The notes beneath the pieces are model-generated. The model saw nothing but the letters and a program-made list of their open reading frames with translations. It did no database searches and was not told the origin of the DNA. From contig CM037880.1 of assembly GCA_021292165.1 (NCBI GenBank), forward strand, positions 224,098,467-224,162,466: a DNA stretch of 64,000 nt. Reading direction: 5' to 3'. Of the stretch, positions 10,608-23,100 are shown one piece after another (position 1 is the first letter of the stretch; every line of letters starts with the position of its first letter). The translations under genes and the position numbers were made by a program. The stretch is from Shinisaurus crocodilurus. Taxonomy: Eukaryota; Chordata; Lepidosauria; Squamata; Shinisauridae.

Positions 10608-11275
10608 CAGGGCTGGATTAAGAGCATTATGGGCCCGGAGCTGAGGAGGGCGCGCGGCTGAAGAGGGTGCAGAAACGCTGCGCTCCTCTTTGCTGCCGCT
10701 GCGCCGCCCCCGCCAGGCCTCTGCCTCCGCTGCACCGCCCCCACCAGGCCTCCGTCTCCCCACCCTCCCGCCCACCCGCCGCTGCCGCCGCACCCTCCTG
10801 TCCCGCTCGCCGCTGCGCCTCCCCCCACCCTCCCGCCGCCGCCGCCATCACCACCACCCCGACCCCCTCCCCGCCACCTACCTTCTCCACGTCGTGTTGC
10901 TTCCGGAGCCCCGCCCGCGTTGTTTTGGCGGGAGGAACCAGGGCAACAGGGCTTAAACAGCCCTGTTGCCATGGTTTCCCCGGCAAAAAACAGCGCGGGG
11001 GTCCCGTCGCGTCACTTCCTCCTCCTCGCCGGCGGCAGCGGCAGCGGCGGCAGCAGCAGCAGCAGCCGCCAGGGCGGGGGGAAGGTAGGTTGGTGGTGGC
11101 GGCGCAGGGTTTTTTTTTTTTTTTGCAGAGCAGGGCTGCTTTGGAGAGGGCCCCCCGCTAAATATTATTTCGCCTGGGGCGCCAAACTGCCCTGCACCGG
11201 TCCTGATTGTGGGCCTATTTTCTGGTAGGGGCCTGGAGCTGCAGCTCCAATAGCCCCTATCTTAATCTGGCCCTG
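10608..11275. mobile_element. GC-rich non-autonomous hAT element, left arm only
   Basis: Terminal inverted repeats CAGGGCTGGATTAAG and CTTAATCTGGCCCTG are flanked by a perfect 8-bp duplication GTTCTGTG (10600-10607, 11276-11283). The right arm has the uninterrupted empty site near 17218, so insertion followed the inverted duplication. Inside are very GC-rich CCGCC/CCTCC runs and a segment shared with the hAT at 33876-34705, ending 'cctgcaccggtcctg' before the outer end. The long frames here are low-complexity and not genes. Confidence 0.87.
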
Positions 11276-11283
11276 GTTCTGTG

Positions 11284-11734
11284 AGTGTACAATTCAGCCT
11301 AATTTTGGACAGTATTTGTTGGGAGCTCAGCCCCTTTAGTGCAGCCTTCCCCTGGCCAACCAGTGGGTAGATTGGCTGAGACTCCTGGCTGTTCTTTCCG
11401 AAGTTTCCTCTCTATGCCCCACATCAGTCAGCCATGTTTTCCAGAAGATTGATTCAGCTGAGTTGTTTAGGTAACCTTATGCCTTTTGCAGTGCCAACCT
11501 TTTATGTCACTATATGTCCCAGATATCTTATTGTACACCCCCCTTTAAAGCTGTTTTAAGTTGTTTTTTAAATTTTTTGTGTTAACAGCTTTTATTATGT
11601 TTCCTTTTGTAATTTTGTGAACTACTCAGAGACGTGGCTTTTGGGAAGTGTAGAAATGAAATAAATGAAATGAAAACATTTTCCCTGAGAGGAAATGGGA
11701 GGAAGCAGAGTGCACACACAGGTGCTAGAAATTG

Positions 11735-11783
<49 letters not shown>

Positions 11784-12466
11784 CGCACATCAGCTATAGG
11801 TAACCCCATCCTATTCCTGCCCTCCCCTTTTATTGTATTAAGTGTGCACAAGGATTAGTCGGATCTGTTTGGACAGGCCCCCGTGGGACCCTCCCCCACT
11901 CTTTTTCTTTCCCACTCTTGCAAGCTCACCCCAAACCCTTCTTTTCCCTTCCCAGAAGTCTTTGAGCTCCCTATTTGTCCAACCTCCTTGGACTCAGAAG
12001 CCCAGCCCAGATCAGCCTGGATGTTACACACATGTCCGGGTCATGCACCGCAGCCCTCAGTTCAGCTGCCAAGAGAACTAAACTAGCTTCCCCGCACCCT
12101 TGTTCTCTCCACATCTGTTGCACACCGTGTATGTTTTGTTCGCTTTGCCTTTTTGTAATGGACATCCTACCAAGTTAATTTCCCCAATAATGGGTGAATA
12201 TTTTAAATTCTCAGGTGTGTTTAATAAATTCCACTGTTAACTGAGGAAGACAGTATGTGTGTGTGAGTCGTTGATTTGCCTCTTCCCAGACAAACTTTTG
12301 CCAAGGTTAAAAGACACCCTAACAACCGTGTGTCTTGAGAATGTGCACAAGTTTGTACACATGTCTTGAGGAGCAGATTTGGTAACAGCTCTCCTTTCTT
12401 CTGGGGGATGGAGGATTTGATGGGCTCCAGGTATCAGGTCCATTGTCCCCCCCACACACAACTCAC
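11284..12466. other. non-genic left-arm DNA with L2 tail and microsatellite
   Basis: Contains an L2-like 3' tail ('gaactactcagagacgtggc', about 11570-11680), a (TG)n(AG)n microsatellite at 11734-11784, and otherwise no recognisable gene. The same content is at about 16260-17210 in the other arm, with the microsatellite longer and mainly (CT)n. Confidence 0.5.
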
Positions 12467-12590
12467 CTTGAATCTACTTCTTGGGTCAAGCAGAACCGTC
12501 AGTTGCCCTCCTTGGCGGTTTTGCAATGACAGCTTATTTTCTTCAAACTGGTGTGGAGACCGCAGTGATGGCACCTGGATCCTGGACCTT
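12467..12590 (-). pseudogene. short segment homologous to the 3' end of the envelope-like remnant
   Basis: Read on the minus strand, this aligns with 36140-36262, including 'cagtttgaagaa' and the final CAAG|GTGAGT that looks like a splice donor. The rest of the envelope-like frame is absent here. The mirror copy is 15870-15994. Confidence 0.4.
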
Positions 12591-13211
12591 CTTTTGAGCA
12601 GTCCAGGTTTTATCTCCTTTCCAGTGGGCGGCTCTTGCCTGGCTCATAAAAACCAAGCCAATCATGTTGGGCCAAGGTTGAAATGATCAAGATCAGGGTT
12701 TTCTCTTCCCATGTGGTTTCTTTCTTGCTTTGGGTGTTGGCACTTGTGGATTATGTTATTCAACCCACACCCAATTGAAGAATGACTTTCCCCCCTTCAA
12801 CTCCTCCTCCTTCAACTCTTCCAATATCCAACTGGTTGTTGGCTCTCTCCTTAAGAATATCTCCACTTTCCCATTTAAGTCATGTTGAGCACCAACAAAT
12901 ATATACAACTATTGATTTTAGCCAGGTGCCAAACACAGCCATCCAGTTCCAAAGTCAATACTCAAGTGGATGGATTGGGGATTGCCCTTCTCTGTTGCAA
13001 TGATGACCAAAGGAACATAAGGAGAGCCATGCTGGATCAGACCACAGACTCTTTTTATATTTTTAATATCTTTACTGCTTCATTTTTTTTGTTGCATTAT
13101 TGCTATGTGTGTTTTTAGATACAGACTACCTTTTCTCAAACACATGCTCAATGTAATAAAAATATTATAAAACCTTAAAATACATAATCCTATATAATGC
13201 CATAGTATATT

Positions 13212-13850
13212 CATCATCAGGCGATCACTCGTGACCGAGTAAGATTGTCTTCCTGGATAAAAGGAGGAAATTCTAAAGAAGATTGTGTAGACTCTAGCGA
13301 TGGGTCCGTAAGTGACTGTGGAGGCCAATTCTAGATCCACACAGCTTCCCACAGTGAGGACACAGGTTACCAGATAGAAGATGGTCCTGTAAAGGATTCA
13401 TTTGACGTGCTTTTCGCTTAGCACGTTTCTCCCTTTCACCTTGCACTCGGGCTTCTTCAAAGTCCATGGAACCTTTGTGAAAGGCCAACCTCCATTTAGA
13501 TCGTTCATGGGCCAGAGCTTCCCAGTTTTCGATGTTTATATTGCATTTTTTTAGATTAGCCTTATGAACATCTTTAAACCTCTTATATTGACCACAGATA
13601 TTCCGCTTTCCATCCTTGAGTTGGGAGTAAAGTAACTGCTTTGGGAGACGGCAGTCAGGCATTCGAACAACATGACCGGTCCACTGAAGTTGGCGTTGAA
13701 GGATCATTTTTTCAATGCTAGTAGTCTTTGCTTCTTCCAGTACACTGACATTTGTTCGCCTATCTTCCCAAGTAATTTGCAGGATTTTCCGGAGGCAACG
13801 TTGATTAAACCTTTCAAGGAGGTGGAAGTGACGTTTATAGATAGTCATAA
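13212..13850 (-). pseudogene. LINE (endonuclease-RT type) 3' fragment, left arm only
   Basis: The minus-strand frame reads 'LERFNQRCLRKILQITW', 'LQWTGHVVRMPDCRLPKQLL', 'FKDVHKANLKKCNINIENW' and a terminal C2H2-like 'CPHCGKLCGSRIGLHSHLRTH', then a stop, about 100 bases of 3' UTR and a (GAT)n-type tail at 13212. The family is often annotated as endonuclease-reverse transcriptase; I could not fix the clade. The right arm lacks this block. Related copies are 49530-49925 and the tail at 25923-26035. Confidence 0.75.
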
Positions 13851-14003
13851 TTATAAATCCCTTGATCAAATAGTGACTACGCAGGGAGCACTCCAAGCAA
13901 ACAGCCTTGAAGATTCCAGGGCCGTGCCCAGAGCGTGCTCTTTCTTCAAACGTGATCTTAGGGTGTGGGCAGGCGTATATGGGAAGAGCCGATCCTTCAG
14001 GTC

Positions 14004-15099
14004 TAGCCCAGCATTCTGTTCACACAGTGGCCAATAAGATGGTCATGGGAAGCCCACGAGCAGGACAGGAGTGCCACAGCACCCTCCTACTCACGTTCCC
14101 CAGCAACGGGTTCTGAGAGGCATATTGCCTCCAATATTGGAATTGGTTTTGGAATGGAAACTGCCTTGGTCACCCTGTTGGATGACCTCTGCTGGGAGAG
14201 AGGCAGGGGGTGTGTGACCCTGTTGATTCTCTTGGTACCTCTCAGAGGTTTTCGATACCATTGGCCATGGTGTCCCTCTGGATAGGCTGTCTGGGCTGGG
14301 AGTTGGAGGCACTGCGCTCCAGTAGTTCCACTCCTACTTGGATGGCCAATTCCAGAAGGTGGTGCTGGGGGATTATTGCTCTGTGCCTTGGCAGCTGTGC
14401 TATGGGGTTCCACAGGGCTCTGTTTTGTCCCCGTGCTGTCGTTCGACAACTACATGAAACCGCTGGGAGAAGGTTATGCAGAGGTGTGGGCGGAGGTGTC
14501 ATCAATATGCGGATGTCACTCAGCTTGCTCTCTCCTTTTCAACAAATCCAGCTGAGGCAGTGACCACTCTGAATCAGTGCCTGGGAACGGCAGTGGACTG
14601 AATGAGGGCAAATAAACTGAGACTCAATCCAGACAAGACGGAGGTACTGTCAGTATCACTCACCTACCCGAATGAGTGATATTCAGCCTGTTCTGGGGGG
14701 GGGGGTTTGCATTCCCCCTAAAGGATCGGGTTCGTAGTTTGGGGGTGCTCTTGGATCCAGAACTGTCGCTAGAGGAACAAGTGGACTCGGTGGCACGGAG
14801 CACCTTTTATCAGCTTAGGCTGATATACCAACTACGTCCTTCTCTGGACAGGGATAGCCTAGCTACAGTTATCCATGCTCTGGTCACCTCTCGCTTGGAT
14901 TACTGCAATGCGTTATATGTGGGGCTGCCTTTGAAAACGGTCCGGAAACTCCATGGCAGCAAGATTGCTAACAGGGACTGGCCAACGTGATCATATTAGG
15001 CCACTGCATTACCATCTGCACTGGCTGTCAGTCCATGTCCAGGCCCAATTCAAAGTGCTGGTATTAACTTACAAAGCCCTAAACGGCTTGGGGCCAGGT
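14004..15099. other. spacer at the centre of the palindrome
   Basis: This is single-copy between the two arms. It opens with a fragment (14004-14100) of the 'gctggatcagaccc...gacaggagtgccacagcaccctcc' repeat, whose body also occurs at 40300 and 43470, and then runs into the L2 element described next. Confidence 0.8.
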
Positions 15100-15250
15100 G
15101 ACCTGAGGGATCGGCTCTTCCCATATACGCCTGCCCACACCCTAAGATCACGTTTGAAGAAAGAGCACGCTTCTGGGAACGGCCCTGGAATCTTCAAGGC
15201 TGTTTGCTTGGAGTGTTCCCTGCGTAGTCACTATTTGATCAAGGGATTTA
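14190..15250 (+). pseudogene. L2-clade LINE reverse transcriptase remnant
   Basis: Pieces of L2 RT in order: the region before and including a '(G)VPQGSVL'-like box near 14405-14430, 'NKLRLNPDKTEVL' near 14610, 'RVRSLGVLLDPELSLEEQVD', 'VTSRLDYCNALYVGLPL' near 14890, and 'HWLSVHVQAQFKVLVLTYKALNGLGPGDL' (in part) near 15020-15110. Several frameshifts and stops. The inner edge of the right arm (15100) lies inside this element, and the left arm ends with the same L2 segment inverted (13852-14003). Confidence 0.85.
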
Positions 15251-15869
15251 TAGTATACTATGGCATTATATAGGATTATGTATTTTAAGGTTTTATAATA
15301 TTTTTATTACATTGGGCATGTGTTTGAGAAAAGGTAGTCTGTATCTAAAAACACACATAGCAATAATGCAACAAAAAAATGAAGCAGTAAAGATATTAAA
15401 AATATAGAAAGAGCCTGTGGTCCGATCCAGCATGGCTCTCCTTATGTTCCTTTGGTCATCATTGCAACAGAGAAGGGCAATCCCCAATCCATCCACTTGA
15501 GTATTGACTTTGGAACTGGATGGCTGTGTTTGGCACCTGGCTAAAATCAATAGTCATATATATTTGTTGGTGCTCAACATGGCTTAAATGGGAAAGTGGA
15601 GATATTCTTAAGGAGAGAGCCAACAACCAGTTGGATATTGGAAGAGTTGAAGGAGGAGGAGTTGAAGGGGGGAAAGTCATTCTTCAATTGGGTGTGGGTT
15701 GAATAACATAATCCACAAGTGCCAACACCCAAAGCAAGAAGGAAACCACATGGGAAGAGAAAACCCTGATCTTGATCTTTCAACCTTGGCCCAACATGAT
15801 TGGCTTGGTTTTTATGAGCCAGGCAAGAGCCGCCCACTGGAAAGGAGATAAAACCTGGACTGCTCAAAA

Positions 15870-15994
15870 GAAGGTCCAGGATCCAGGTGCCATCACTGCG
15901 GTCTCCACACCAGTTTGAAGAAAATTAGCTGTCATTGCAAAACCGCCAAGGAGGGCAACTGACGGTTCTGCTTGATCCAAGAAGTAGATTCAAG
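15870..15994 (+). pseudogene. short segment homologous to the 3' end of the envelope-like remnant (right arm)
   Basis: Aligns with 36140-36262 and ends in CAAG|GTGAGT. It is the mirror copy of 12467-12590. Confidence 0.4.
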
Positions 15995-16687
15995 GTGAGT
16001 TGTGTGTGTGTGGGGGGGAACAATGGACCTGATACCTGGAGCCCATCAAATCCTCCCTCCCCCAGAAGAAAGGAGAGCTGTTACCAAATCTGCTCCTCAA
16101 GACATGTGTACAAACTTGTGCACATTCTCAAGACACACGGTTGTTAGGGTGTCTTTTAACCTTGGCAAAAGTTTGTCTGGGAAGAGGCAAATCAACGACT
16201 CACACACACATACTGTCTTCCTCAGTTAACAGTGGAATTTATTAAACACACCTGAGAATTTAAAATATTCACCCATTATTGGGGAAATTAACTTGGTAGG
16301 ATGTCCATTACAAAAAGGCAACAAAAACATACACGGTGCGCAACAGATGTGGAGAGAATCAAGGGTGCGGGGAAGCTAGTTTAGTTCTCTTGGCAGCTGA
16401 ACTGAGGGCTGCGGTGCATGACCCAGATGTGTGTGTAACATCCAGGCTGATCTGGGCTGGGCTTCTGAGTCCAAGGAGGTTGGACAAATAGGGAGCCCAA
16501 AGACTTCTGGGAAGGGAAAAGAAGGGTTTGGGGTGAGATTGCAAGAGTAGGAAAGAAAAAGAGTGGGGGAGGGTCCCACGGGGGCCTGTCCAAACAGTGG
16601 GTGGTGCGATCCGACTAATCCTTGTGCACACTTAATACAGTAAAAGGGGAGGGCAGGAATAGGATGGGGTTACCTATAGCTGATGTG

Positions 16688-16689
<2 letters not shown>

Positions 16690-16755
<66 letters not shown>

Positions 16756-16756
16756 C
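16690..16756. repeat. (CT)n(CA)n microsatellite
   Basis: About 40 bp of CT followed by about 20 bp of CA. The left-arm equivalent (11734-11784) has a different unit count, a simple marker for telling the arms apart. Confidence 0.9.
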
Positions 16757-17572
16757 AATTTCTAGCACCTGTGTGTGCACTCTGCTTCCTCCCATTTCCT
16801 CTCAGGGAAAATGTTTTCATTTCATTTATTTCATTTCTACACTTCCCAAAAGCCACGCTCTCTGAGTAGTTCACAAATAGTACAAAAGAAAAACATAATA
16901 TAAAAGCTGTTAACACACAAAATTTAAAAACAACTTAAAACAGCTTTAAAAGGGGGGGGTGTACAATAAGATACTGGGACATATAGTGACATTAAAAGGT
17001 TGGCACTGCAAAAGGCAATAAGGTTAACACACTCAGCTGAATCAAATCTTCTGGAAAACATGGCTGACTGATGTGGGCATAGAGAGGAAACTTCGGAAAG
17101 CAACAGCCAGGAGTCTCAGCCAATCTACCCACTGGTTGGCCAGGGGAAGGCTGCATTAAGGGGCTGAGCTCCCAACAAATACTGTCCAAAATTAGGCTGA
17201 ATTGTACACTCACAGAACACACACAATAGGAAAGGGGGTGCAGAGTAGGAGACTACACTTTGGAGATGGAGGTCCTCCTGAAAATAGTCTAGAGTTACAA
17301 AAGATCCCTCTCCTTGGATTTGAATAATAACCCATTCCTGAAGCTGAAGAATTGGGCGCACTGAAACTTTTAGGGTCTCTGTGGGAAAAATAAGTGCTTT
17401 CGGAAAAAAGAGATTACAGCAGATCTCTGCCTTGGACAAGGCAAGGACTTTGGTGGCCAGACCGTGGGGAGTCTGGGAGACTGATAGGACGGAGTGAACT
17501 GAACTAGGTCTCCCTTCCCTGAATGCACGTATACACAAATCCATAATATTATATTGGAAAAAATTAACATCA

Positions 17573-18190
17573 TTGTCAGAAAACCATTTAGCAAAACTAT
17601 GCTTTTTGGAGTTGCAGAATAGAGAAGGCTGGGCAAACTCTTGCAGATGCTTGATGCTGAGTTACTCGATTCCCTTAGCAACGACAATGCAGGATGTGTC
17701 TGATCATAAGATCCGAGATATTGTGTTTGGCGAAGATGCCAAAAGAGATCTTGAATATATAAAAAACTGCAAATCAGCCACTTGGTACGCCAAGATTAAA
17801 ACAGATCACAAAAGGGCAAGCTATCTGCAAGAGCTAACCTTCTTCCCTGTTAGGCATGCTTTGACCCAGCTCAGATTTGAAACAATGCCCACTGAGTATT
17901 TGGCTGGAAGGTTTTCTAACAGACCTGCACAAGAGCGTTTTTGCATATGTGAAACAGGGCACATTGAAGATCTGGTACATTATATTCTATATTGTCCACT
18001 ATATAATTCACCCAGGGCCAGATTTATTCTTCTTTTTCAGACTACTTTAGAAGGTCAATCAGACGATTTTAAAATTAGATGGTTGTTGTCTGATGTGGAC
18101 AAATTTATTAGCTACAGGATAGCTTTATTTGCGTTAGCTGCAAGGAAAATAAGGGCAGCCTTTATAAACCAAACTACTGCCAAACCATAA
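17573..18190 (+). pseudogene. non-LTR retrotransposon ORF2, C-terminal part (right arm)
   Basis: Mirror of 9631-10248; it keeps the same 205-codon frame and the Cys/His module, with a few substitutions (for example Arg/Gln at the residue after 'NRPA'). No RT domain, so not autonomous. Confidence 0.65.
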
Positions 18191-18579
18191 GGGGGCCATA
18201 CAGAAAGAATGTTTCTAAACCTGGATTATTTTATAGCATTTTGTTTCATTATATTAAATGTTCAACCTGTGTTTTTTTTAAATTTTATATTCTATGTATA
18301 TATGTGTGATGGCCATTGGCTATAAACAATAAAATTCTGAGTGAGCGAGATAGGGCGGAGTGGCAGAACAGTGGCGTTCTGTGCCTCTTGGCAGGTTCTA
18401 TCTGGGTTACGAGGACCAGCAGAGGCAACCAGGTCTACCTGGGTGATACCTGGCCATCGGTGGCCACAGAAGAACTTTGGTGTCCGCTGCACTTCAAAAA
18501 GCAGGTGGAATCCTGCCAGCAGTGGGGGAGGCCAAGAGACCTGGGTGGTGGTTCAGCGTCATGGTCAGAGGAGCAGAGG

Positions 18580-18775
18580 TGGCCGCCTTCTACCGAGCCA
18601 GCCCCCCACGGATCCATCCAGCCCAGCACTGTCGACGCTGAAGGGCAGCGGTGGCTCTCCAGGGCGTCAGGCAGGATTCTTTCTGGTCCTACCTGGAGAT
18701 TCCAGGGATTTAACCTGTAGCCTTATGCATGCAAAGCAGAGGCTCTGCCACTGAGCCATAGACCCTCCCGGTACG
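18580..18775 (-). repeat. tRNA-derived SINE (right arm)
   Basis: Mirror of 9053-9250. A and B boxes are readable on the minus strand within 18701-18770. Confidence 0.62.
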
Positions 18776-18792
18776 TTACTGGTCCAACAGCC

Positions 18793-19175
18793 ATGAATGG
18801 AACCGATGCCATGAATCGGCACACTGAGGGTCTGAGAAACCCAGAGCTCTCATACTGTTCAGACAAAAAGCTTCAAGGGCTCAAAAGGGCGTCACGTGGC
18901 AATACTACAAAGCCACAAAAGGGTTACAGGAAGATTCCGCAATGGGTTCAAGAGATCTGTCCGGCTGAATCAATAGAGTTGGGACAACTCTTAGCCCAAG
19001 TCATCACGGATGCAAAGAGGAGGGAAATTTGGGTGGACAAACCACTCAGGAGAGTGCTGAGCCTACAGCTGTTCCCAAACAGAGGCCTTTCCAGAAGTTT
19101 AGAAATTCCATGACTTACCCCTCAACTGGTGATTACTACATTATGTGTGGAAACATCACCATAGGGCTGGCATAA
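18793..19175 (+). pseudogene. unrecognised frame, frameshifted right-arm copy
   Basis: Mirror of 8646-9029. It keeps the first 70 or so residues, then the frame shifts near 19010. No domain recognised. Confidence 0.25.
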
Positions 19176-19307
19176 TTAAATTGGGGTTTGCCCACCTGGA
19201 GCTTTTTGAATATGTACAGCTGTGATTAGCTTTGGTGTTGCTAGGACTAGCCTTGTATACGTGACCTACAAGGTTTTTAGGCAAGACTGCTTAGCCTTGC
19301 TTTAAGG

Positions 19308-19428
19308 CAGTGTTCTCCAACCTTGGGTCCCCAGATGTTTTTGGCCTACAACTCCCAGCATAGCTGGCTGGGGCATGCAGGGAGTTGTAGGCCAAAAACA
19401 TCTGGGGACCCAAGGTTGGAGAACACTG
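19308..19428. mobile_element. foldback hAT MITE (121 bp, right arm)
   Basis: Mirror of 8393-8513. Flanks CTTTAAGG and CTCTAAGG. Confidence 0.9.
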
Positions 19429-20194
19429 CTCTAAGGCATCTTAAAGAGACCACCTTCATGGCTGCCAACGATCATGGGGTGGTCTGCCATGTTTGCTCTA
19501 CCCCCATGCAGCCTGCTAAAGAGCCGAAAACCATGATGGGCAGATCTACAGTGCCTATTTCATCTGATTTGAAATAGGGTGGCCAGATGACTTATTTTGT
19601 CCAGGACTGCCCTCTATTTTCAGTTCTGTCCAGTTTTATGTCCAGTTTCCAATTTGTCCTCTAAAATTCCATTCTTCTGGATCTCTGAACAGTGTTGGTA
19701 CAGGCAGTCCCCGAGTTAAGGACGTCTGACTTACAGACAACCCGTACTTAAGAACGGACTTCTGGGTTCCCCGGCGCTATGCCATTTACATAGAGTACAT
19801 AGCGTAGTACACTACGCAATTTGTGTAATTTATGCAATTTGTGTAAAATGCCGATTTTAACGTATAGAATGCTATGCTGTTCTGACTTACATACAAATTA
19901 GACTTAAAGACATTCTTAAGAACAGGCTTTTGTTGAAGCCTATGTATAATTGCTAGGACATTGTATGCATGTCATATGTATTCATTGCTATGGATATATA
20001 CAAATCCATGTACCTATATTTTTTAAAAATGGATATATGCCTGTAAGCACCACAGTGGGGACCCCTTCACAGATGCTGGAGGTGCCTGTGGATGCCACAG
20101 ACACCCCATTGGGGACCCCTGCCTTAGGCCTAGCATCTGCTCCCTCTCACTGACTTCTTCTTCACTCCCCTCTCCACACGCACCCCCTCGCAGG

Positions 20195-23100
20195 ATGCTC
20201 ATCCTATGGACTTCACTGCTGGTCCTGGCATTACTGGCAGGACCTGGGGAGGCCCAGAGCTGCAAGATGGAGTTCCCTGGCATAGGTAAGAACTGGGGAA
20301 AAGAGGGGAAATTGTGGTGTGTGTGGGGGGGCAGCCCCAAACACAAAATGGTGGCCCCAGAATGGAGCTTTTCTTTTTTTGCTTCCCCCAGACGGATGAC
20401 ATATATGCTGCTTCTTGGGCTCTTTGAGGGGGCTCTCAAATCGGCAATCACAAAAAGCGATTCTGAAAAAAGAAAAAAAAATGGGTAAAGGGGGGGGGGC
20501 ACAGCAAATGCAAAAGGGCAATCACAGCAGGGGTGGCAGACAAGTTGGGTCCTGCCACAGGGCCCCCTGGGATACCCACGAAAGGACTGAGGGGGAAGGA
20601 GGACAGGGGACAACCCACGGTGAGCCTGATCATCTGTCGGGCACACCATGGGTTGTTTCACAAACAATCCACTCTGTGTAGCTGTGAAGGACCGCCGCCG
20701 GTCCTTTTCTGCAAGAACGGGAGCACAGCGGCTATTTTGACAGCTCAGGGCTCCTGCTTGTGATCCCCGGTTCAGTTCAGCTCACAAACACTGGATTTTG
20801 AGCACTGAGTCAAAGTGAAACTATGCTTCAGTCAAAAATGAAAGCACTTTATTGAAGGGTAAACAATACAAATTGGAATGGGGAGATAAGGTAATTGAAT
20901 TTGACAAGAGGAAGTAGCTTGTTACACACGGTCAGAACTACAACACAAAAAAGAACCTAAGCTGTTCTATGCTAACACCAAAGAATCTAACCTAGTCTAA
21001 AAGCTAGCAAATTGAACGGACTTACGGCAATGTACCCAGGCAGTCTGCTTGGGGGTTTAGTGTCCGGGCTGGCCTGAGCTGGTGACCCGCTCCGTGCTCC
21101 TTAGCACCTTGCTTCCAACAACCTTCAGAAGCCTTGGCTGCTTCTTTTACCCCCTCGCTTCTCCCCCCGCCCCGCTCGATCCCCTGACCCCTCCCTCTGC
21201 TGACAGGACGAACCGGTCTGGCCAGGCAGGAGAGGGTGCGGAGGTTTCGGTGTCACCTTGCCCCTCGGAAGGGCGATTGAGGGTGCTTGACAAACCATTG
21301 AGAGTGCTTGGGGGAAACCATCAGTATGCAGAGCTCTCCGGCCCCAGGCAGAGATTATGCAGCTAGAATGCGGGGCAAAGTGTGTGCTCCGCTTGGCTTT
21401 CTCTCCGCAGTACCTTATTTGCAGGGCTGGTTGCCGTGATGTGCAAACTCACTCAATATTTCTAGTAGCTGAGTGCCAATGTTCTTCAAAGGAAGCCCTT
21501 CCATTGTGGCTCCTCTGCACAACTGGAGACCAAACCTCATAGTGAAGCTTAAAGCTGAGACATCAGCCAAGGGCCTTTATGTTTCCTGCACAGCCTCCAA
21601 CACCTGACAGAGGAAGACAAACACTTGGTTTCTTGTCCGGTGAACAAGAGACATGGCATAGCCATTGCCAGAGGGCGATACTTGCCTGGTTCTGTTGCCT
21701 GGGTCTGCTGCCAAAGCCTCATAGAACCATAAAGGTTAATGTGGACATGTCCCTATATCCTGGATGGCGCATTTTCAGAGGCTGGTGCATTTTGATTTGC
21801 GCCACTCACCTGTAACCCCACCCAGCACAGGTTGAGTCCCATTTCCTCGATCTCCCTTTTGACTAACCAGGACCACCTATTTATTTATTTATTTATTTGT
21901 TTATTATTGTGGAGGAAGAGGGGGGGCTGGCTGACCCGCCAGACTCCCCACCTTTCCTCCCTGCAAAAGGAAACCCAGCACTTGCCACCATGTGGCCCGG
22001 AAGGGGGGGGCTGGCTGACCCGCCACCACCCCACCCTTGCCTGCTGGCAAAGGAACCAAGACCCCCAGAGATCTCAAGGTACCAGATTGCCAGCCTCAGC
22101 TGTCTCCTGCAATCCTACTTGGATCTCTGTTTAGGGACTCGCCTTCATATTTCTGTAACCTGGATTTAGATACTGAACTCACAGAGCACTACAAAACCCA
22201 TTTGGGGTGAAACCAAGACAAGGTTTATTTCTGGTAGCATCTTACAACAAGATTAGGGAAATGAGAGAAGCACACAAAATAGAGAGACACTTTAGTACAC
22301 AGTAAAGCTGCAAAATAAGAAAACCTGATTCCTTAAAATCTCTCAAGCACACACCTGTTACCTGAGGGTGTCTTCTTCAAAGGGTTAGATCCAGCACAGC
22401 CTTGCCGCCCGATAGAGAATTACCACACCTACCCGAAGGTCCAAGATGGGTAAACTCTTACAAGGCTTGCTTTCACCAGTCCTTCAAACCAGCCAATTTT
22501 ACCAGGGGCTGCCTGGGGTCGATTCTTGAGGGGGCCCCCCCTAAAGGCTCGGGCCCCTCGCTGGCACGCTGCCATGCCGGGCACGCTACCAAAGGGACTG
22601 ACCAAGACTGACCAAGAACAAAGGCTTACACGTGGGGGAAAAGCTCTCCCCCCTCCCCTTTTCTGTAACCTTCTTGCTTCAGCCAATCAATTTGAACTTC
22701 ACCTGGCCAGGCAGGGGGGAGGGAACTGGACCAGGCAGGGGGAAGGGAACTCCTGAGTCATGGCTTGAACTATTTGAATTACATCTGCATATGAACGCTT
22801 TCAGCCTGGCTCCTCCAGACCTCTGGGCGCCAGGCCCCATCCTATGTTCCATGCACCTTTCGCTTCCTCCCAGCCCCCGCCTGGTTCACTCATGAGGAGG
22901 CGTGTGTGTGTGTGTGTGTGTGTGTGTTTGTGTTCCTGCATGCATGCATGCATGCATGAACCCTAAAAACTCTTTTCTCTACACTCTAACTATGCACACC
23001 CCACCCCAGCCGGTTCACACCTGAGGTGTGTGTGTGTACCCCCAAAGGCTCGTTTCTCCACAATTATTTAATACATTTTTATACCGCCCAATAGCCAAAG

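Larger units (their letters stand above)
1918..14003 (-). repeat. left arm of a giant inverted repeat
   Basis: The reverse complement of this segment matches 15100-28480 almost throughout, including one whole lectin gene, LINE and L2 fragments and MITEs in the same order. The outer boundary is where 'gacttttgcatctgaaaag' stops matching (1918). The inner boundary is inside an L2 fragment at about 14003. The left arm alone carries a hAT element (10608-11275) and a LINE fragment (13212-13850). It lacks the solo LTR, CR1 and LINE-tail insertions found in the right arm. The outer end is cut inside a solo LTR that is complete in the right-hand copy, so the left arm is probably the derived copy (inference). 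Confidence 0.93.

Noticed and set aside
10589..11161. Overlapping long frames rich in Gly/Arg/Pro/Ala on both strands
   Set aside because: They lie inside the GC-rich hAT element, have low complexity and have no counterpart in the other palindrome arm.
13294..13896. Host zinc-finger gene suggested by a C-terminal C2H2-like motif
   Set aside because: The preceding sequence is LINE reverse-transcriptase tail and recurs at 49530-49925 with a (GAT)n tail.
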